Assembly: GCA_965223245.1 (NCBI GenBank)
Contig: CBDCVY010000013.1
Span: 3,596,001 to 3,660,000, forward strand
Source: CBDCVY01 sp965223245
Lineage (GTDB): Bacteria; Nitrospinota; Nitrospinia; Nitrospinales; Nitrospinaceae
DNA: 64,000 bases
Direction: 5' to 3'
The translations under genes and the position numbers were made by a program. This document shows positions 16,561 through 25,630 of this stretch, piece after piece (positions within the stretch are counted from its first letter, which is position 1; the number at the start of each line of letters is the position of its first letter). The notes beneath the pieces are model-generated. The model was not told the origin of the DNA. It did no database searches and was given only the letters and a program-made list of their open reading frames with translations.

Positions 16561-18063
16561 ATGCGTTTAAAAACTTTTTTAATTATTTTGGGGTTGCTGA
16601 GTCTATTATTTTATTTATGGATGTGGAATCTCTCCTTTGAATTTAATTGGGGAGAAGACTACGAAAAACGCCCTATTCCTACCTACTTGTTTATCTATTT
16701 TTCTCTCTTTATCATTTATGCATTTGCCATTTGGGGGGTTCGCAATTTTTCATTCCAAAGAAGCCAGTTTTGGACTTGGATAATATTTGGACTTTTATTT
16801 CGTATTGCGCTTTTACCCGCACAACAAATTCAGGAAGATGACGTCTATCGCTATTTATGGGATGGGAAAGTGTTCGCTAATGGAATCAATCCCTTTAAGT
16901 TTGCTCCGGAGGAGATTAACAACTTTAAGGAATTTATGATTAAGGAGCCACGTAGATTTCAAAAAACCTATGATGAGAAAGATATTCGCGAACTCACACT
17001 CCTTTACCAACTAAAATGGGAAAATGAAACAAGCTTGGTTTTTATGGAAAGGATCAACCATCCTCATGTTCCCACAATTTATCCTCCCATGGCGCAGTAT
17101 GTTTTTCGATGGGTCAATCACATAAAGCCAGACAGTATATTAGGAATGCGCTTGGCTTTTCTTTTTTTCGATTTTATTTGCTTATTTTTTATCGTAGCAA
17201 TTTTAATTCGTTTAGATTTAGACAAAAATTTGGCTCTTATATATTATTGGTCCCCGCTTGTAATTAAGGAAACATTTAATTCAACCCATTTGGATATTAT
17301 TGGCATCGCATTTTTATGCATTGCACTCTATTATTTTGTCTGCAATAAATTTTACCGAGCGCATAGTTTTTTAGCCTTTAGCGTATTAGGTAAATTATAT
17401 TCAATCATTCTCCTGCCACTTTATTTAAAACAACTTTGGCAAAACCATAGGGAAACCTCTGCGTGGAAACCCATAGGAATTAGTTTAATCTTGTTCTTTG
17501 GAATTATTGGAATTTTTTATGCACCGTTTCTTGGTATTGGTCAAAGAGCGTTTGAAGGACTCCGAACTTTCAGTACCTATTGGGAGAGCAATGACAGCTT
17601 ATTTGCAATAATGGTTTTTTACTTTCGATCCATGCTGGAAATTGAATCTCGTGGTCCCGTAGGTTTGTCTTATGATTTACCTTCTTTGTTGAGCAAGGTG
17701 ACGGTAGTACTAATTTTAGGTGGAGTGTTGCTTTACTTTTTACTCCGTAAGAATAGATTGCCTTTTAACCGCCTGCAGTCCATTAAAGAGTTGTTTATTG
17801 TTATGGCACTGGTCTTTTTATTGAGTCCTGTACAAAACCCTTGGTACCTATCTTGGATTCTTCCGTTTTTATGTATTTTCCCCTATCGTTATTGGATTTT
17901 ACTTACTGGGTTAGTGGGTCTTTATTATCTCGACTTCTATTTCGATTACCAGGAAATTCAACATTACACGGCATGGACCCCTTGGTTCGAATATCTACCC
18001 TTTTACCTTCTTTTAGGATGGGAATTTTTTAAAAGGCGGGCTAGTTGGATCCAAAGTCATTAG
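16561..18063 (+). CDS. GT-C fold membrane glycosyltransferase
   Basis: This 500-residue integral membrane protein has about 11-12 predicted helices. The first loop after two membrane segments carries EDDVYRYLWDGKVFANG (about 92-108), the acidic Asp-Asp and WDG signature of polyprenol-phosphate-dependent mannosyltransferase-like GT-C enzymes (DUF2029/MptB-like). HPHVPTIYPPMAQY further on is also typical. The likely reaction is sugar transfer from a lipid-phosphate donor on the outer face of the inner membrane; donor and acceptor are unknown. The ATG lacks a clear Shine-Dalgarno. It converges with the HAD gene. Confidence 0.75.
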   Translation: MRLKTFLIILGLLSLLFYLWMWNLSFEFNWGEDYEKRPIPTYLFIYFSLFIIYAFAIWGVRNFSFQRSQFWTWIIFGLLFRIALLPAQQIQEDDVYRYLWDGKVFANGINPFKFAPEEINNFKEFMIKEPRRFQKTYDEKDIRELTLLYQLKWENETSLVFMERINHPHVPTIYPPMAQYVFRWVNHIKPDSILGMRLAFLFFDFICLFFIVAILIRLDLDKNLALIYYWSPLVIKETFNSTHLDIIGIAFLCIALYYFVCNKFYRAHSFLAFSVLGKLYSIILLPLYLKQLWQNHRETSAWKPIGISLILFFGIIGIFYAPFLGIGQRAFEGLRTFSTYWESNDSLFAIMVFYFRSMLEIESRGPVGLSYDLPSLLSKVTVVLILGGVLLYFLLRKNRLPFNRLQSIKELFIVMALVFLLSPVQNPWYLSWILPFLCIFPYRYWILLTGLVGLYYLDFYFDYQEIQHYTAWTPWFEYLPFYLLLGWEFFKRRASWIQSH

Positions 18064-18112
18064 AAAATCTTTGATTTTTAAACTACGTTTCTCTTAATAA
18101 ATTCTAGAAAAT

Positions 18113-18802
18113 TTAAATTAACTCTTCAAAGGATTGGATTTTAGGAGAGAGGTTTTCATGGATGCCTTTGCGGTCAATTAGAATAGAATGAAGACCTGCA
18201 TTTCGGGCGCCCAGCAAATCTGCTTGGGGTTCATCACCAATATGACAAGCCTTTTCCTTAGCCACTCCACTTTGTCGTAAAGCCTCCTCAAAAATTAAAC
18301 TATCCGGTTTCGCCGAACCAACCACTGTAGATGCTAATATGAAATCAAAATAGGAAGCTAGGCCTAAATTTTTTAAAATGACAGGTAAGCGTGAATCCCA
18401 ATTAGAAATGACACCTAATATCACTCCTTTATTCTTTAATCGTTTAAGGATTTGTGATTGTTCTACATCCTCAAAAACTCGCCAACTGTCCTTACCCGCA
18501 AATGCCTGGTACACTTGTTCAAAGTATTTATCGAAGTTATCAAGGCCGCCTAAGGGTTGGAATACGCGATAAACTAAATTACGCCAAAATTGTTGTTCTA
18601 TTTCTGGACCTTTTTGTCTTCCCAAACTTTCCATTCCACCCAAGGATTTCCATTCTTCACCGAATCGTTTATTCAAATCAGCAGCGTCTCCAGTAAAACC
18701 AAAGCTTCGTGCATGGTGTGCATACACATCTCCGACGGAGGGATGTACATGAAGCAAAGTCCCTCCGACATCAAAAAAAACTGCTTTAAAATGGTGAACC
18801 AT
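18113..18802 (-). CDS. HAD-superfamily hydrolase
   Basis: The protein has the four HAD motifs: FFDVGGTLL with the nucleophile Asp at about residue 11, GVISNWDSRL as motif II, AKPDSLIFEEAL as motif III, and HIGDEPQADLLGARNAG as motif IV. The helical cap between motifs I and II makes it subfamily IA, so it probably dephosphorylates a small metabolite; REG-2-like or phosphoglycolate-phosphatase-like activity is possible. The ATG for MVHHF is preferred because it aligns with the family N-terminus; an in-frame ATG 48 bp upstream would add 16 unrelated residues. Two hairpins separate it from the upstream gene. Confidence 0.85.
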   Translation of the reverse strand: MVHHFKAVFFDVGGTLLHVHPSVGDVYAHHARSFGFTGDAADLNKRFGEEWKSLGGMESLGRQKGPEIEQQFWRNLVYRVFQPLGGLDNFDKYFEQVYQAFAGKDSWRVFEDVEQSQILKRLKNKGVILGVISNWDSRLPVILKNLGLASYFDFILASTVVGSAKPDSLIFEEALRQSGVAKEKACHIGDEPQADLLGARNAGLHSILIDRKGIHENLSPKIQSFEELI

Positions 18803-18840
18803 ATATTTATTTTTTCGATTAAAAGTCTGAGAATTAAATG

Positions 18841-18871
18841 AGTAAAGCACACCGTCCTGGTGTGCTTTACT
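18841..18871. repeat. Perfect 13-bp hairpin
   Basis: Arms AGTAAAGCACACC (18841-18853) and GGTGTGCTTTACT (18859-18871) are perfectly complementary around a 5-nt loop. It lies between the small membrane protein gene and the HAD gene, both on the minus strand. Neither side has a strong T tract, so it may be a weak terminator or a palindromic repeat. Confidence 0.75.
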
Positions 18872-18880
18872 TTCGAGCTT

Positions 18881-18914
18881 TCCACTCTGAAGCTAATTAT
18901 AGCACCAGAGTGGA
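18881..18914. repeat. 9-bp inverted repeat next to the hairpin
   Basis: TCCACTCTG (18881-18889) and CAGAGTGGA (18906-18914) are perfectly complementary with a 16-nt loop. It stands 10 bp from the 13-bp hairpin, so the intergenic region has two adjacent stem-loops. Its role is unknown; it could help end the upstream minus-strand transcript. Confidence 0.6.
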
Positions 18915-18967
18915 AGAAGGGTTAGGGTTAAGAGAGGAACTAATCGAAAAAACGAATTTTGATAATT

Positions 18968-19261
18968 TTACCGGTTCATTTGCGTTAGTCGGGAAATCAC
19001 AAAAAACCCTGCTGTGGAAATTATGACTATTGGAACCATCATGTTCATCATGCTTTGAAATACCGGGTCTAGATTTTGGGTTCCCATCTGTGCCAAAGGG
19101 CCAAGTTTAATGGAATAAATTAAGTAGCCCGCTGCTACGAGAGTGCCAATTTCAAATTGACGCCAGATTAGGGAAATTGCTCCAATTGCAAAAAGGGTAG
19201 CCAAAAACTCAGCTTGGGCAACTACATGAAAACTCTCAAAAAATGCGAAGATTGTTTCCAT
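18968..19261 (-). CDS. Small three-helix membrane protein
   Basis: I do not recognise this 97-residue protein. It has three hydrophobic segments: about 14-32 (AQAEFLATLFAIGAISLIW), 38-53 and 76-92, separated by short polar loops, one with a Met-rich stretch (QSMMNMMVPIV). I chose the ATG giving METIFAFF because AGGTAG lies about 7 nt upstream; a longer frame would add 26 residues without support. It might be a small transporter subunit or membrane anchor, but nothing in the context decides. It is followed by two hairpins and the HAD gene. Confidence 0.6.
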   Translation of the reverse strand: METIFAFFESFHVVAQAEFLATLFAIGAISLIWRQFEIGTLVAAGYLIYSIKLGPLAQMGTQNLDPVFQSMMNMMVPIVIISTAGFFVISRLTQMNR

Positions 19262-19511
19262 AAATCTACCTATAAAAAACTGGGTTAATAAAATCTTTAA
19301 TACAATCAAACTTGAGCAATCTTTATGCCAAAAGTGCACATCATATTCGAAGACTAAAAAAATTGAAAAACCGAGAAGTAAACTTAAGGAAAATTAATGG
19401 AAGCCAAATAATAAAAAAATAGATAACTATTTTATAAATAAAATAATTATCTGTATCTTTTTAGTGACAGGGTTTGAGTATTAAAAGAGTTTATAGGAAA
19501 AGGTAAGTTTT

Positions 19512-20276
19512 TTAAAAGGAGACTTGAATATCGTAAATTTCTCTTTGAGATTCATATAATTGGAGAGCCTGTTTATAGTCATCTTCTGTATCTATTTCAA
19601 CGCAATCATTGCTGCCAATATCAAAGGCGGTTAGTTTTGTTTGCTTCGCTAAATTAGAAAAAGGAATTTCCCACAAAGTGTGAATATACTCACTCTCATT
19701 TTGATCATACATTTCGATCAGAAGATTTACAGCTTGCTCGTTCAATAGGAAAAAACCTATAGCTTCTCCGGCAACCTTATATTGATTCTTTTCCTCTGTG
19801 GTAAGGTCACGTTTGGTAATCAAACTGGATATTTTATTCGAACCATTTAAAAGGACTTTTGTCGCTTCGGTGTCATTTATTTCAACAGGAACAACTGCAA
19901 ATGAAGAGGGTTGGCTTTTTTCGAAATATTCTTTTAAGGCATCATGTGGATAGAAAACATCTCCATCTAAAATCAAGAAATCGCCTTTACGGCCTCGGAG
20001 ACCCATGACCAAAGATAGGGTATTTCCGGTGGTTCGATAGAGTTCATTATCAACAAACTCAACAGGTATTCGAAGGTTCAATCCATAAACATAATCTTTA
20101 ACTGCTTTCCTGTTATAACCTACGACTAAAATGACTTTTTCGATATTTAATTCTTGGAGAGATATCAAGTGACGAGAAAGGAGTGTATCTTTGCCAATTG
20201 GCAACATGCTTTTGTGGGGAATATCATTCCGGTTCAACCTTGAACCATAACCGGCCAAAAGAATCACGGCTTGCAT
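19512..20276 (-). CDS. Sugar-phosphate/choline-type nucleotidyltransferase
   Basis: This 254-residue protein is a nucleotidyltransferase of the GT-A-like NTP_transferase fold. AVILLAGYGSRL (3-14) is the nucleotide loop, HKSMLPIGKDTLL holds the conserved Lys, and FLILDGDVFY (about 99-108) provides the metal-binding Asp. A second acidic motif occurs at VEIDTEDDY near the C-terminus. The single-domain size and DGDVFY resemble LicC-like phosphocholine or related phospho-alcohol cytidylyltransferases more than RmlA. The substrate cannot be fixed. It lies 71 bp downstream of the SH3 lipoprotein gene on the same strand, and a role in surface glycan or phospholipid decoration is inference. Confidence 0.8.
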   Translation of the reverse strand: MQAVILLAGYGSRLNRNDIPHKSMLPIGKDTLLSRHLISLQELNIEKVILVVGYNRKAVKDYVYGLNLRIPVEFVDNELYRTTGNTLSLVMGLRGRKGDFLILDGDVFYPHDALKEYFEKSQPSSFAVVPVEINDTEATKVLLNGSNKISSLITKRDLTTEEKNQYKVAGEAIGFFLLNEQAVNLLIEMYDQNESEYIHTLWEIPFSNLAKQTKLTAFDIGSNDCVEIDTEDDYKQALQLYESQREIYDIQVSF

Positions 20277-20347
20277 AAATTAGTTCAACTCTTTTAAATT
20301 TCTAAAGGATAATAAAGTTCAAGCAGTTTTTTATCCCTCTCCCCAGT

Positions 20348-21628
20348 CTAATTATCTCCTAAAAACTCTAATATATCAACCTCAGATGTTTTCTCACCTA
20401 CAAGCGGCAAACCGGGTTTTTGAATAGGATTTAGTCTTTTTGAAAACAATCGACTTACCCATCCCGTTTTTCCGTCCTTAAATTCAATCTGAAACCAATT
20501 TTCTTTTTCCTCTAGGAGAGGACGCATATCACCATTTTTAAGTTTACCAATAATTTTCCCTTTTGTCGTTGGGGCAGCACGGACGTTTAACAGAGAGTTT
20601 TTATTTACCTCAATCAAAACGTGCGGAATATTAACTTCCCCTTTTTCAAAGGAATTCGTCCCACTGGGTAGTGCGGAATTTGCTTTTTCTTCAGACTTCT
20701 TTATTTCTACAGAAGACGAATTGGTTTTTGGTGAGAGTTTTTTCGAATTTGGATTAGAAATAGATTCCATTTCTTTATTAAGTACAGGAGGCGGAGGCTC
20801 AAAACTCGAGGGAGTTTCGACAGAATTTTTTGTTTCATCCTGTGCAGTAATCTCTTCAACAAAATCTTCTTCTGTTATTAATGAACCGGATTCTTCAGTC
20901 TCAGGCTCAAAGTTACCAAAACTTGCAGCCTCAGGCTGCAAAGATTTATTTTCTAACAGGTCTTGATCCAAAGGGTTTGCTCTAATTCGATTTGGGGAAA
21001 CCTTTTGATTTTGCTGCTCTAATTCTTGCAAGCGTCTTTTAGCAGAATCGGAGTTAAAGCCGTTTGGATATTTTTCCAGAAATTTTTGATAACCTTCAAT
21101 AGAATCTACACGTTGAACTTGGTGATAAATCTTATCTTCCACTTTTTCAATTTTAAATTGAATATCTTCTTGTTCTAACGGTGATGATATTGATTTTAAA
21201 CGATTTAGCTCGCTAATTACACGGTCGTACTCACCATTTTCGTTTAGAAGCGTAGAATGAAACTTTAAGGCTTTTTTATAATTGTATTGAATTTTTTCGC
21301 TTATAGGTTCCAAGTCATAAGCAATTTCAAATTCATTTATTGCTTGGGAAATTTTATCCTGGAGGTAATAAACTTCCCCCAAATTATTATGGGCTTCATA
21401 GGAATTGCTTCGTCTTTCTATAAAACGCTTCCATAAAGCTTCAGCTTCAGGCAATTGGCCTGCTCTTTGAGCTCTTAAAGCCCTTTCAAATAAACCCTGA
21501 TCGGCAGAAGGTATTGCAGAAGGAGGGCTATCGAAATACTTCTCTGGTTTAGGGGTTGCGCACCCCAATAAGACCGAAAATAATATGGCGGTCCATATTA
21601 GGTGATGGTTTCTTATCATTATTATCAT
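20348..21628 (-). CDS. TPR and SH3-domain lipoprotein
   Basis: The 426-residue product starts with a lipoprotein signal (TAILFSVLLGCATP, lipidated Cys at about 23). Two to three TPR units follow at about 40-115 (EALWKRFIERRSNSYEAHNN and the next helix pair), then a helical segment and a long Ser/Glu/Pro-rich linker (about 200-335). A bacterial SH3 domain lies near the C-terminus (NSLLNVRAAPTTKGKIIGKL, then WFQIEFKDGKTGWVS). TPR plus SH3b suggests an envelope scaffold that may touch peptidoglycan. The function is not known. Two ATG codons lie within the first four codons, and neither has a good ribosome-binding site. Confidence 0.8.
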   Translation of the reverse strand: MIIMIRNHHLIWTAILFSVLLGCATPKPEKYFDSPPSAIPSADQGLFERALRAQRAGQLPEAEALWKRFIERRSNSYEAHNNLGEVYYLQDKISQAINEFEIAYDLEPISEKIQYNYKKALKFHSTLLNENGEYDRVISELNRLKSISSPLEQEDIQFKIEKVEDKIYHQVQRVDSIEGYQKFLEKYPNGFNSDSAKRRLQELEQQNQKVSPNRIRANPLDQDLLENKSLQPEAASFGNFEPETEESGSLITEEDFVEEITAQDETKNSVETPSSFEPPPPVLNKEMESISNPNSKKLSPKTNSSSVEIKKSEEKANSALPSGTNSFEKGEVNIPHVLIEVNKNSLLNVRAAPTTKGKIIGKLKNGDMRPLLEEKENWFQIEFKDGKTGWVSRLFSKRLNPIQKPGLPLVGEKTSEVDILEFLGDN

Positions 21629-21708
21629 ACTATCAGGATAACCAATATATTTGCCAGGTCAATATGCCTTGACTTAGTTTTTTTTTTAAGTAAGCTTTAC
21701 AGGTGAAA

Positions 21709-21791
21709 TTAACTAGGGGTGTTGTAAAACTGAGAGTCCTGCGGACAACCCTTGGAACCTGATCTGGTTAATACCAGCGAAGGGAAGTTCC
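21709..21791 (+). promoter_or_regulatory. TPP riboswitch (THI element)
   Basis: The conserved thi-box core is present in order: AGGGGTG, CTGAGA, ACCCTTGGAACCTGATCTGG, then TAATACCAGCGAAGGGAAG, with a closing P1 helix formed by AACT and AGTT. It lies directly upstream of thiS-G-E-C and is followed by an intrinsic terminator, so thiamine pyrophosphate probably switches the operon off by transcription attenuation. Confidence 0.96.
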
Positions 21792-21818
21792 TTTATTTTA
21801 TTCTTGCAATGAAAATAA

Positions 21819-21855
21819 GCCGCTTTCCTTTTTGGATAAGCGGCATTTTTTATTT
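21819..21855 (+). terminator. Riboswitch-controlled intrinsic terminator
   Basis: GCCGCTT (21819-21825) pairs with AAGCGGC (21838-21844) and is followed by ATTTTTTATTTATT. The hairpin stands between the TPP aptamer and the thiS start, the expected expression platform for ligand-dependent termination. Confidence 0.85.
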
Positions 21856-21868
21856 ATTAGGGTATTTC

Positions 21869-22069
21869 TTGAAACTCGTTATTAATGGACAGGAAAGAGA
21901 CACTCTCTCCAGCCATAATCTGGATGATTTACTGAAAGAACTTGAAATTTCGGGAACTCACATTGCTATTGCCTTAAATTCTCAAGTGATTCCTAGGTCT
22001 AATTATGGATCTACTCTTTTGCGAGAAGGAGACAAAGTTGAAATTGTCCATGCGGTTGGTGGAGGTTAG
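21869..22069 (+). CDS. thiS: Sulfur carrier protein ThiS
   Basis: ThiS carries sulfur as a C-terminal thiocarboxylate to thiazole synthase. The ubiquitin-like protein ends in VEIVHAVGGG with the required Gly-Gly. I place the start at a TTG giving MKLVINGQERDTL, 66 residues, the usual length. AGGG lies about 7 nt upstream. A longer frame beginning with ATG at 21752 runs through the riboswitch and terminator and is not credible. It is the first gene of the thi operon; thiG begins 55 bp downstream. No ThiF is encoded nearby. Confidence 0.9.
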   Translation: MKLVINGQERDTLSSHNLDDLLKELEISGTHIAIALNSQVIPRSNYGSTLLREGDKVEIVHAVGGG

Positions 22070-22124
22070 GTTTTAAGAATATATTTTTCATTAATCGTTA
22101 CTCCTTTGGGGTTTATTAACTAAT

Positions 22125-22919
22125 ATGGATACAGTTACAGAAACAAAAGCAAAGCCATTGATAATTGCTGATAAAGAGTTTAAATCAAGGCTTATAGTAG
22201 GGACTGGAAAGTACGAATCTTTCGATCAAAATCGACAGGCTCTGGAAATTTCTGGAGCTGAAATGATTACAGTAGCCGTCCGCCGCATAGAATTGGATAA
22301 ATCAAAGGAATCAATACTTAATTTTATTGATCCCAAAAAGTACACACTGCTTCCCAATACCGCGGGATGTTATAACGTTAAAGAAACTGTAATGACTGCT
22401 CAATTGGCACGTGAGGCAGGCTTAGGGAATTTTGTCAAAGTTGAAGTTATTGGGGATCAAAAAACGCTTTTCCCTGATAATGAAGCTACCTTAGAAGCTT
22501 CAAAAATTTTGGTCGAAGACGGGTTTCATGTACTTCCTTATTGCTCTGATGATGTTGTCTTATGTAAAAAATTGGAAGACATTGGTTGTTCGGCGGTAAT
22601 GCCACTGGCAGCACCCATTGGATCGGGGTTAGGGGTTCGTAATCCTTTTAACATAAAGCTCATATTAGAAGCAGTTCAAATACCGGTTATTATTGATGCC
22701 GGTGTTGGGACGGCTTCGGATGCTGGGCGAGCTATGGAGCTTGGAGTTGATGGGTTACTTATGAATACCGCAATTGCCTGTGCAAAGGATCCTCTAAAAA
22801 TGGCACAAGCTATGAAGCTGGGAGTTGAAAGTGGAAGGCTTGCTTATGAAGCGGGACGGATTCCCAAGAAACTATATGCTTCTGCCAGCAGTCCCATTGA
22901 CGGAATGATTGATGTATGA
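22125..22919 (+). CDS. thiG: Thiazole synthase
   Basis: ThiG builds the thiazole phosphate ring from deoxyxylulose phosphate, dehydroglycine or iminoglycine, and ThiS thiocarboxylate. The TIM barrel shows SRLIVGTGKYESF near the N-terminus with the GTGKY signature. LLPNTAGCYNVKETV is characteristic, VKVEVIGDQKTLFPD follows, and MPLAAPIGSGLGVRNPF and PVIIDAGVGTASDAG are the phosphate-binding segments. The length of 264 residues is usual. It overlaps thiE by 4 bp, indicating coupled translation. Confidence 0.97.
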   Translation: MDTVTETKAKPLIIADKEFKSRLIVGTGKYESFDQNRQALEISGAEMITVAVRRIELDKSKESILNFIDPKKYTLLPNTAGCYNVKETVMTAQLAREAGLGNFVKVEVIGDQKTLFPDNEATLEASKILVEDGFHVLPYCSDDVVLCKKLEDIGCSAVMPLAAPIGSGLGVRNPFNIKLILEAVQIPVIIDAGVGTASDAGRAMELGVDGLLMNTAIACAKDPLKMAQAMKLGVESGRLAYEAGRIPKKLYASASSPIDGMIDV

Positions 22920-23635
22920 ATAAGTCGGATCGGTCCGATCGATTGGATTCGGGCAAATCCATGTATACTCGGGTTATTCGTGGAGTCGGAGAAGTACATC
23001 CTGATTGGCTGAAAATTTATTTAATAACCGATCGAAAACTTTTTCCGGAAAATCTCCTTTTAAGTTCGATAGAAGCTGCGCTTAAAGGGGGAATTCGTGA
23101 TTTGCAGCTTCGCGAAAAAGATTTGTCGTTATCAGACTTATTTTCATTAGCCGTGGTATTGCGGCAAATGACTAATCGTTACAATGCTCGGTTATATATT
23201 AATGACCGTCTGGATGTTGCTCTCATGGTAGGTGCTGATGGAGTGCATTTACCAGAAAGCGGGTTGCCCCCCAATGAAGTAAAAGGGCGATACCCGCATT
23301 TACTAGTAGGAGTTTCTACCCATTCTTTGGAAAGTGCAAAGCGTGCGAAAGAAAATGGAGCGGACTTTATTACATTCAGTCCTATTTATGAAACTCCTTC
23401 AAAGCAAGCTTTCGGTTCACCACAAGGTTTAAAAAAACTACGGAAAATCATTCAAGAGGTGGATCTTCCGGTAATTGCCTTGGGTGGAATAAATATAGAC
23501 CGAATCTCGGAAATTCGAAAACAAGGCGCGTTTGGCGCTGCTCTGATTCGAGGGATTTGGACATCTTCAAATATTGAACAGGAATCTGCAAAATATATAC
23601 AGCAAATAAAGGAGAACCCGAATGAATATGCCTAA
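22916..23635 (+). CDS. thiE: Thiamine-phosphate synthase
   Basis: ThiE couples thiazole phosphate and HMP pyrophosphate to thiamine phosphate. The barrel starts at LKIYLITDRKLF (about residue 31), preceded by a 30-residue extension of low conservation. LQLREKDL, YINDRLDVALMVGADGVHL, FITFSPIYETPSKQ and LPVIALGGIN appear in family order. The ATG overlaps the thiG stop (ATGA), supporting this start. The 3' end overlaps thiC by 14 bp. The final residues are not conserved. Confidence 0.95.
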   Translation: MNKSDRSDRLDSGKSMYTRVIRGVGEVHPDWLKIYLITDRKLFPENLLLSSIEAALKGGIRDLQLREKDLSLSDLFSLAVVLRQMTNRYNARLYINDRLDVALMVGADGVHLPESGLPPNEVKGRYPHLLVGVSTHSLESAKRAKENGADFITFSPIYETPSKQAFGSPQGLKKLRKIIQEVDLPVIALGGINIDRISEIRKQGAFGAALIRGIWTSSNIEQESAKYIQQIKENPNEYA

Positions 23636-25535
23636 CCGCCCTTCCGGCGAAACAGCTTCGGAAAATATACAAATTAGTCGCGATCCAATTTCCCCTAATT
23701 CAAAAAAAGTCTATATCCAGGGGGAATTAAATCCTGATATTCAAGTACCTTTTAGAGAGATTAAATTATCACCCACAATTGTTCAAAATTCTGGCAATGG
23801 TGAACCTAAAGAAGAACCCAATGAACCAGTTATAGTCTATGACACCTCAGGTCCTTATACTGATCCGGATGTAAAAATTGATCCACGCAAAGGTTTAAAC
23901 CCTTTGCGCCTGCAATGGATACTAGGCCGTGGGGATGTGGAAGTAATAGAAGGCCGAGCCTCTCGTCCGGAGGACGATGGATATAAAAAGCCAGAGCAAA
24001 TGCGGGACATTGAAAAATTTGATCGGTCCAATCGACGAATATACCGTGCAAAACCCGGTGCGAATGTCAGTCAAATCCATTATGCAAGAAAGGGAATAAT
24101 TACCCCTGAAATGGAATACATTGCCATTCGTGAAAATCAAAAACGCAAACAGTTAATGGAAGATGCGGAACGCGAGGAACGCCTTAAAGGAAATTCTTTT
24201 GGAGCTAACCTCCCACAAGAAATCACTCCCGAGTTTGTGCGTGATGAAGTGGCTAAAGGACGTGCCATAATTCCAGCAAACATAAATCATCCTGAGTTGG
24301 AACCTATGATCATAGGTCGAAACTTTTTGGTGAAAATTAATGCGAACATTGGTAATTCAGCAATATCTTCTTCTATTGAAGAAGAAGTTGAAAAAATGGT
24401 TTGGGCGACTCGATGGGGATCGGACACAGTCATGGATTTGTCGACCGGTAAAAACATACATGAAACTCGTGAATGGATTTTACGCAATTCAGCCGTTCCT
24501 ATTGGAACGGTTCCCATTTATCAGGCCCTCGAAAAGGTAGATGGAAAACCGGAAGAACTCACTTGGGAAATATTCCGAGATACCTTAATCGAACAAGCGG
24601 AACAAGGAGTGGATTATTTTACAATCCATGCAGGTGTTTTGTTGCGTTATGTTCCGTTAACTGCCAAACGTATGACCGGAATCGTTTCACGGGGTGGTTC
24701 GATCATGGCAAAATGGTGTTTAGCGCACCATGAGGAAAGTTTCCTATATACACACTTTGAAGATATTTGCGAAATAATGAAGGCCTACGACATCAGTTTT
24801 TCCTTAGGTGATGGTTTGCGGCCAGGCTCATTAGCCGATGCTAATGATGCCGGCCAGTTTGCTGAATTGGAAACATTGGGTGAACTTACTAAAATTGCCT
24901 GGAAGCACGATGTGCAAACCATGATTGAAGGACCCGGACATGTTCCGATGCACATGATTAAAGAAAATATGGATAAACAACTGCGAGAATGCGGGGAAGC
25001 ACCATTTTATACTTTAGGTCCTTTAACTACAGACATTGCACCTGGTTACGACCATTTTACTAGTGGTATTGGTGCTGCCATGATCGGTTGGTATGGATGT
25101 GCCATGCTGTGCTATGTCACTCCTAAGGAACATTTGGGACTGCCGGATCGTGAAGATGTAAAACAGGGGGTTATTACTTATAAAATTGCGGCACACGCGG
25201 CAGATTTAGCTAAGGGACATCCTGGTGCTCGGGTACGGGACGATGCATTAAGTAAGGCTAGATTTGAGTTTCGCTGGGCGGATCAGTTTAATCTTTCGCT
25301 TGACCCTGAGACGGCACTAAAGTTTCATGATGCAACTCTTCCTGCAGAAGGACACAAAGTTGCGCACTTTTGTTCTATGTGTGGTCCGCAGTTTTGTTCC
25401 ATGAAAATAACTCAAGACGTTCGTGACTATGCTGAAAAAATAGGAATGGAAGATGAGAAAGCCCTAGAGAAGGGAATGGAAGAAATGTCTCAAACTTTCA
25501 AAGAAAAAGGTGGGGAAATTTATCAGCAGGTTTAA
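23622..25535 (+). CDS. thiC: Phosphomethylpyrimidine synthase
   Basis: ThiC rearranges aminoimidazole ribotide to HMP phosphate, a radical SAM reaction. The [4Fe-4S] ligands are in the C-terminal CSMCGPQFCSMK, the CX2CX4C motif of the family. The ThiC-associated N-terminal domain is present (about 25-120), so the 637-residue protein is the long E. coli-like form. MVWATRWGSDTVMDLSTG, TIHAGVLLRYVPLT and EGPGHVPMHMIKENM are core signatures. Its start lies inside the thiE end with GGAG nearby. It is the last gene of the operon. Confidence 0.98.
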   Translation: MNMPNRPSGETASENIQISRDPISPNSKKVYIQGELNPDIQVPFREIKLSPTIVQNSGNGEPKEEPNEPVIVYDTSGPYTDPDVKIDPRKGLNPLRLQWILGRGDVEVIEGRASRPEDDGYKKPEQMRDIEKFDRSNRRIYRAKPGANVSQIHYARKGIITPEMEYIAIRENQKRKQLMEDAEREERLKGNSFGANLPQEITPEFVRDEVAKGRAIIPANINHPELEPMIIGRNFLVKINANIGNSAISSSIEEEVEKMVWATRWGSDTVMDLSTGKNIHETREWILRNSAVPIGTVPIYQALEKVDGKPEELTWEIFRDTLIEQAEQGVDYFTIHAGVLLRYVPLTAKRMTGIVSRGGSIMAKWCLAHHEESFLYTHFEDICEIMKAYDISFSLGDGLRPGSLADANDAGQFAELETLGELTKIAWKHDVQTMIEGPGHVPMHMIKENMDKQLRECGEAPFYTLGPLTTDIAPGYDHFTSGIGAAMIGWYGCAMLCYVTPKEHLGLPDREDVKQGVITYKIAAHAADLAKGHPGARVRDDALSKARFEFRWADQFNLSLDPETALKFHDATLPAEGHKVAHFCSMCGPQFCSMKITQDVRDYAEKIGMEDEKALEKGMEEMSQTFKEKGGEIYQQV

Positions 25536-25569
25536 AAAGTATTTACAAATATTAATTCTAAGGCTCTTT

Positions 25570-25601
25570 TAGCTTGGAACAACTCCCAAAAATCCAAGCT
25601 A
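25570..25601 (+). terminator. Possible terminator hairpin after thiC
   Basis: TAGCTTGG (25570-25577) and CCAAGCTA (25594-25601) form an 8-bp stem with a 16-nt loop, followed by only TTT. It is 35 bp past the thiC stop and may end the thi operon before the tRNA-Val promoter. Confidence 0.4.
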
Positions 25602-25630
25602 TTTCCGTTAATTAGTTCCCTAATTTCCGC

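Noticed and set aside
21752..21868. Upstream extension of the thiS frame
   Set aside because: This in-frame ATG lies inside the TPP riboswitch and its terminator and would add 39 residues absent from ThiS; the TTG at 21869 is a better start.
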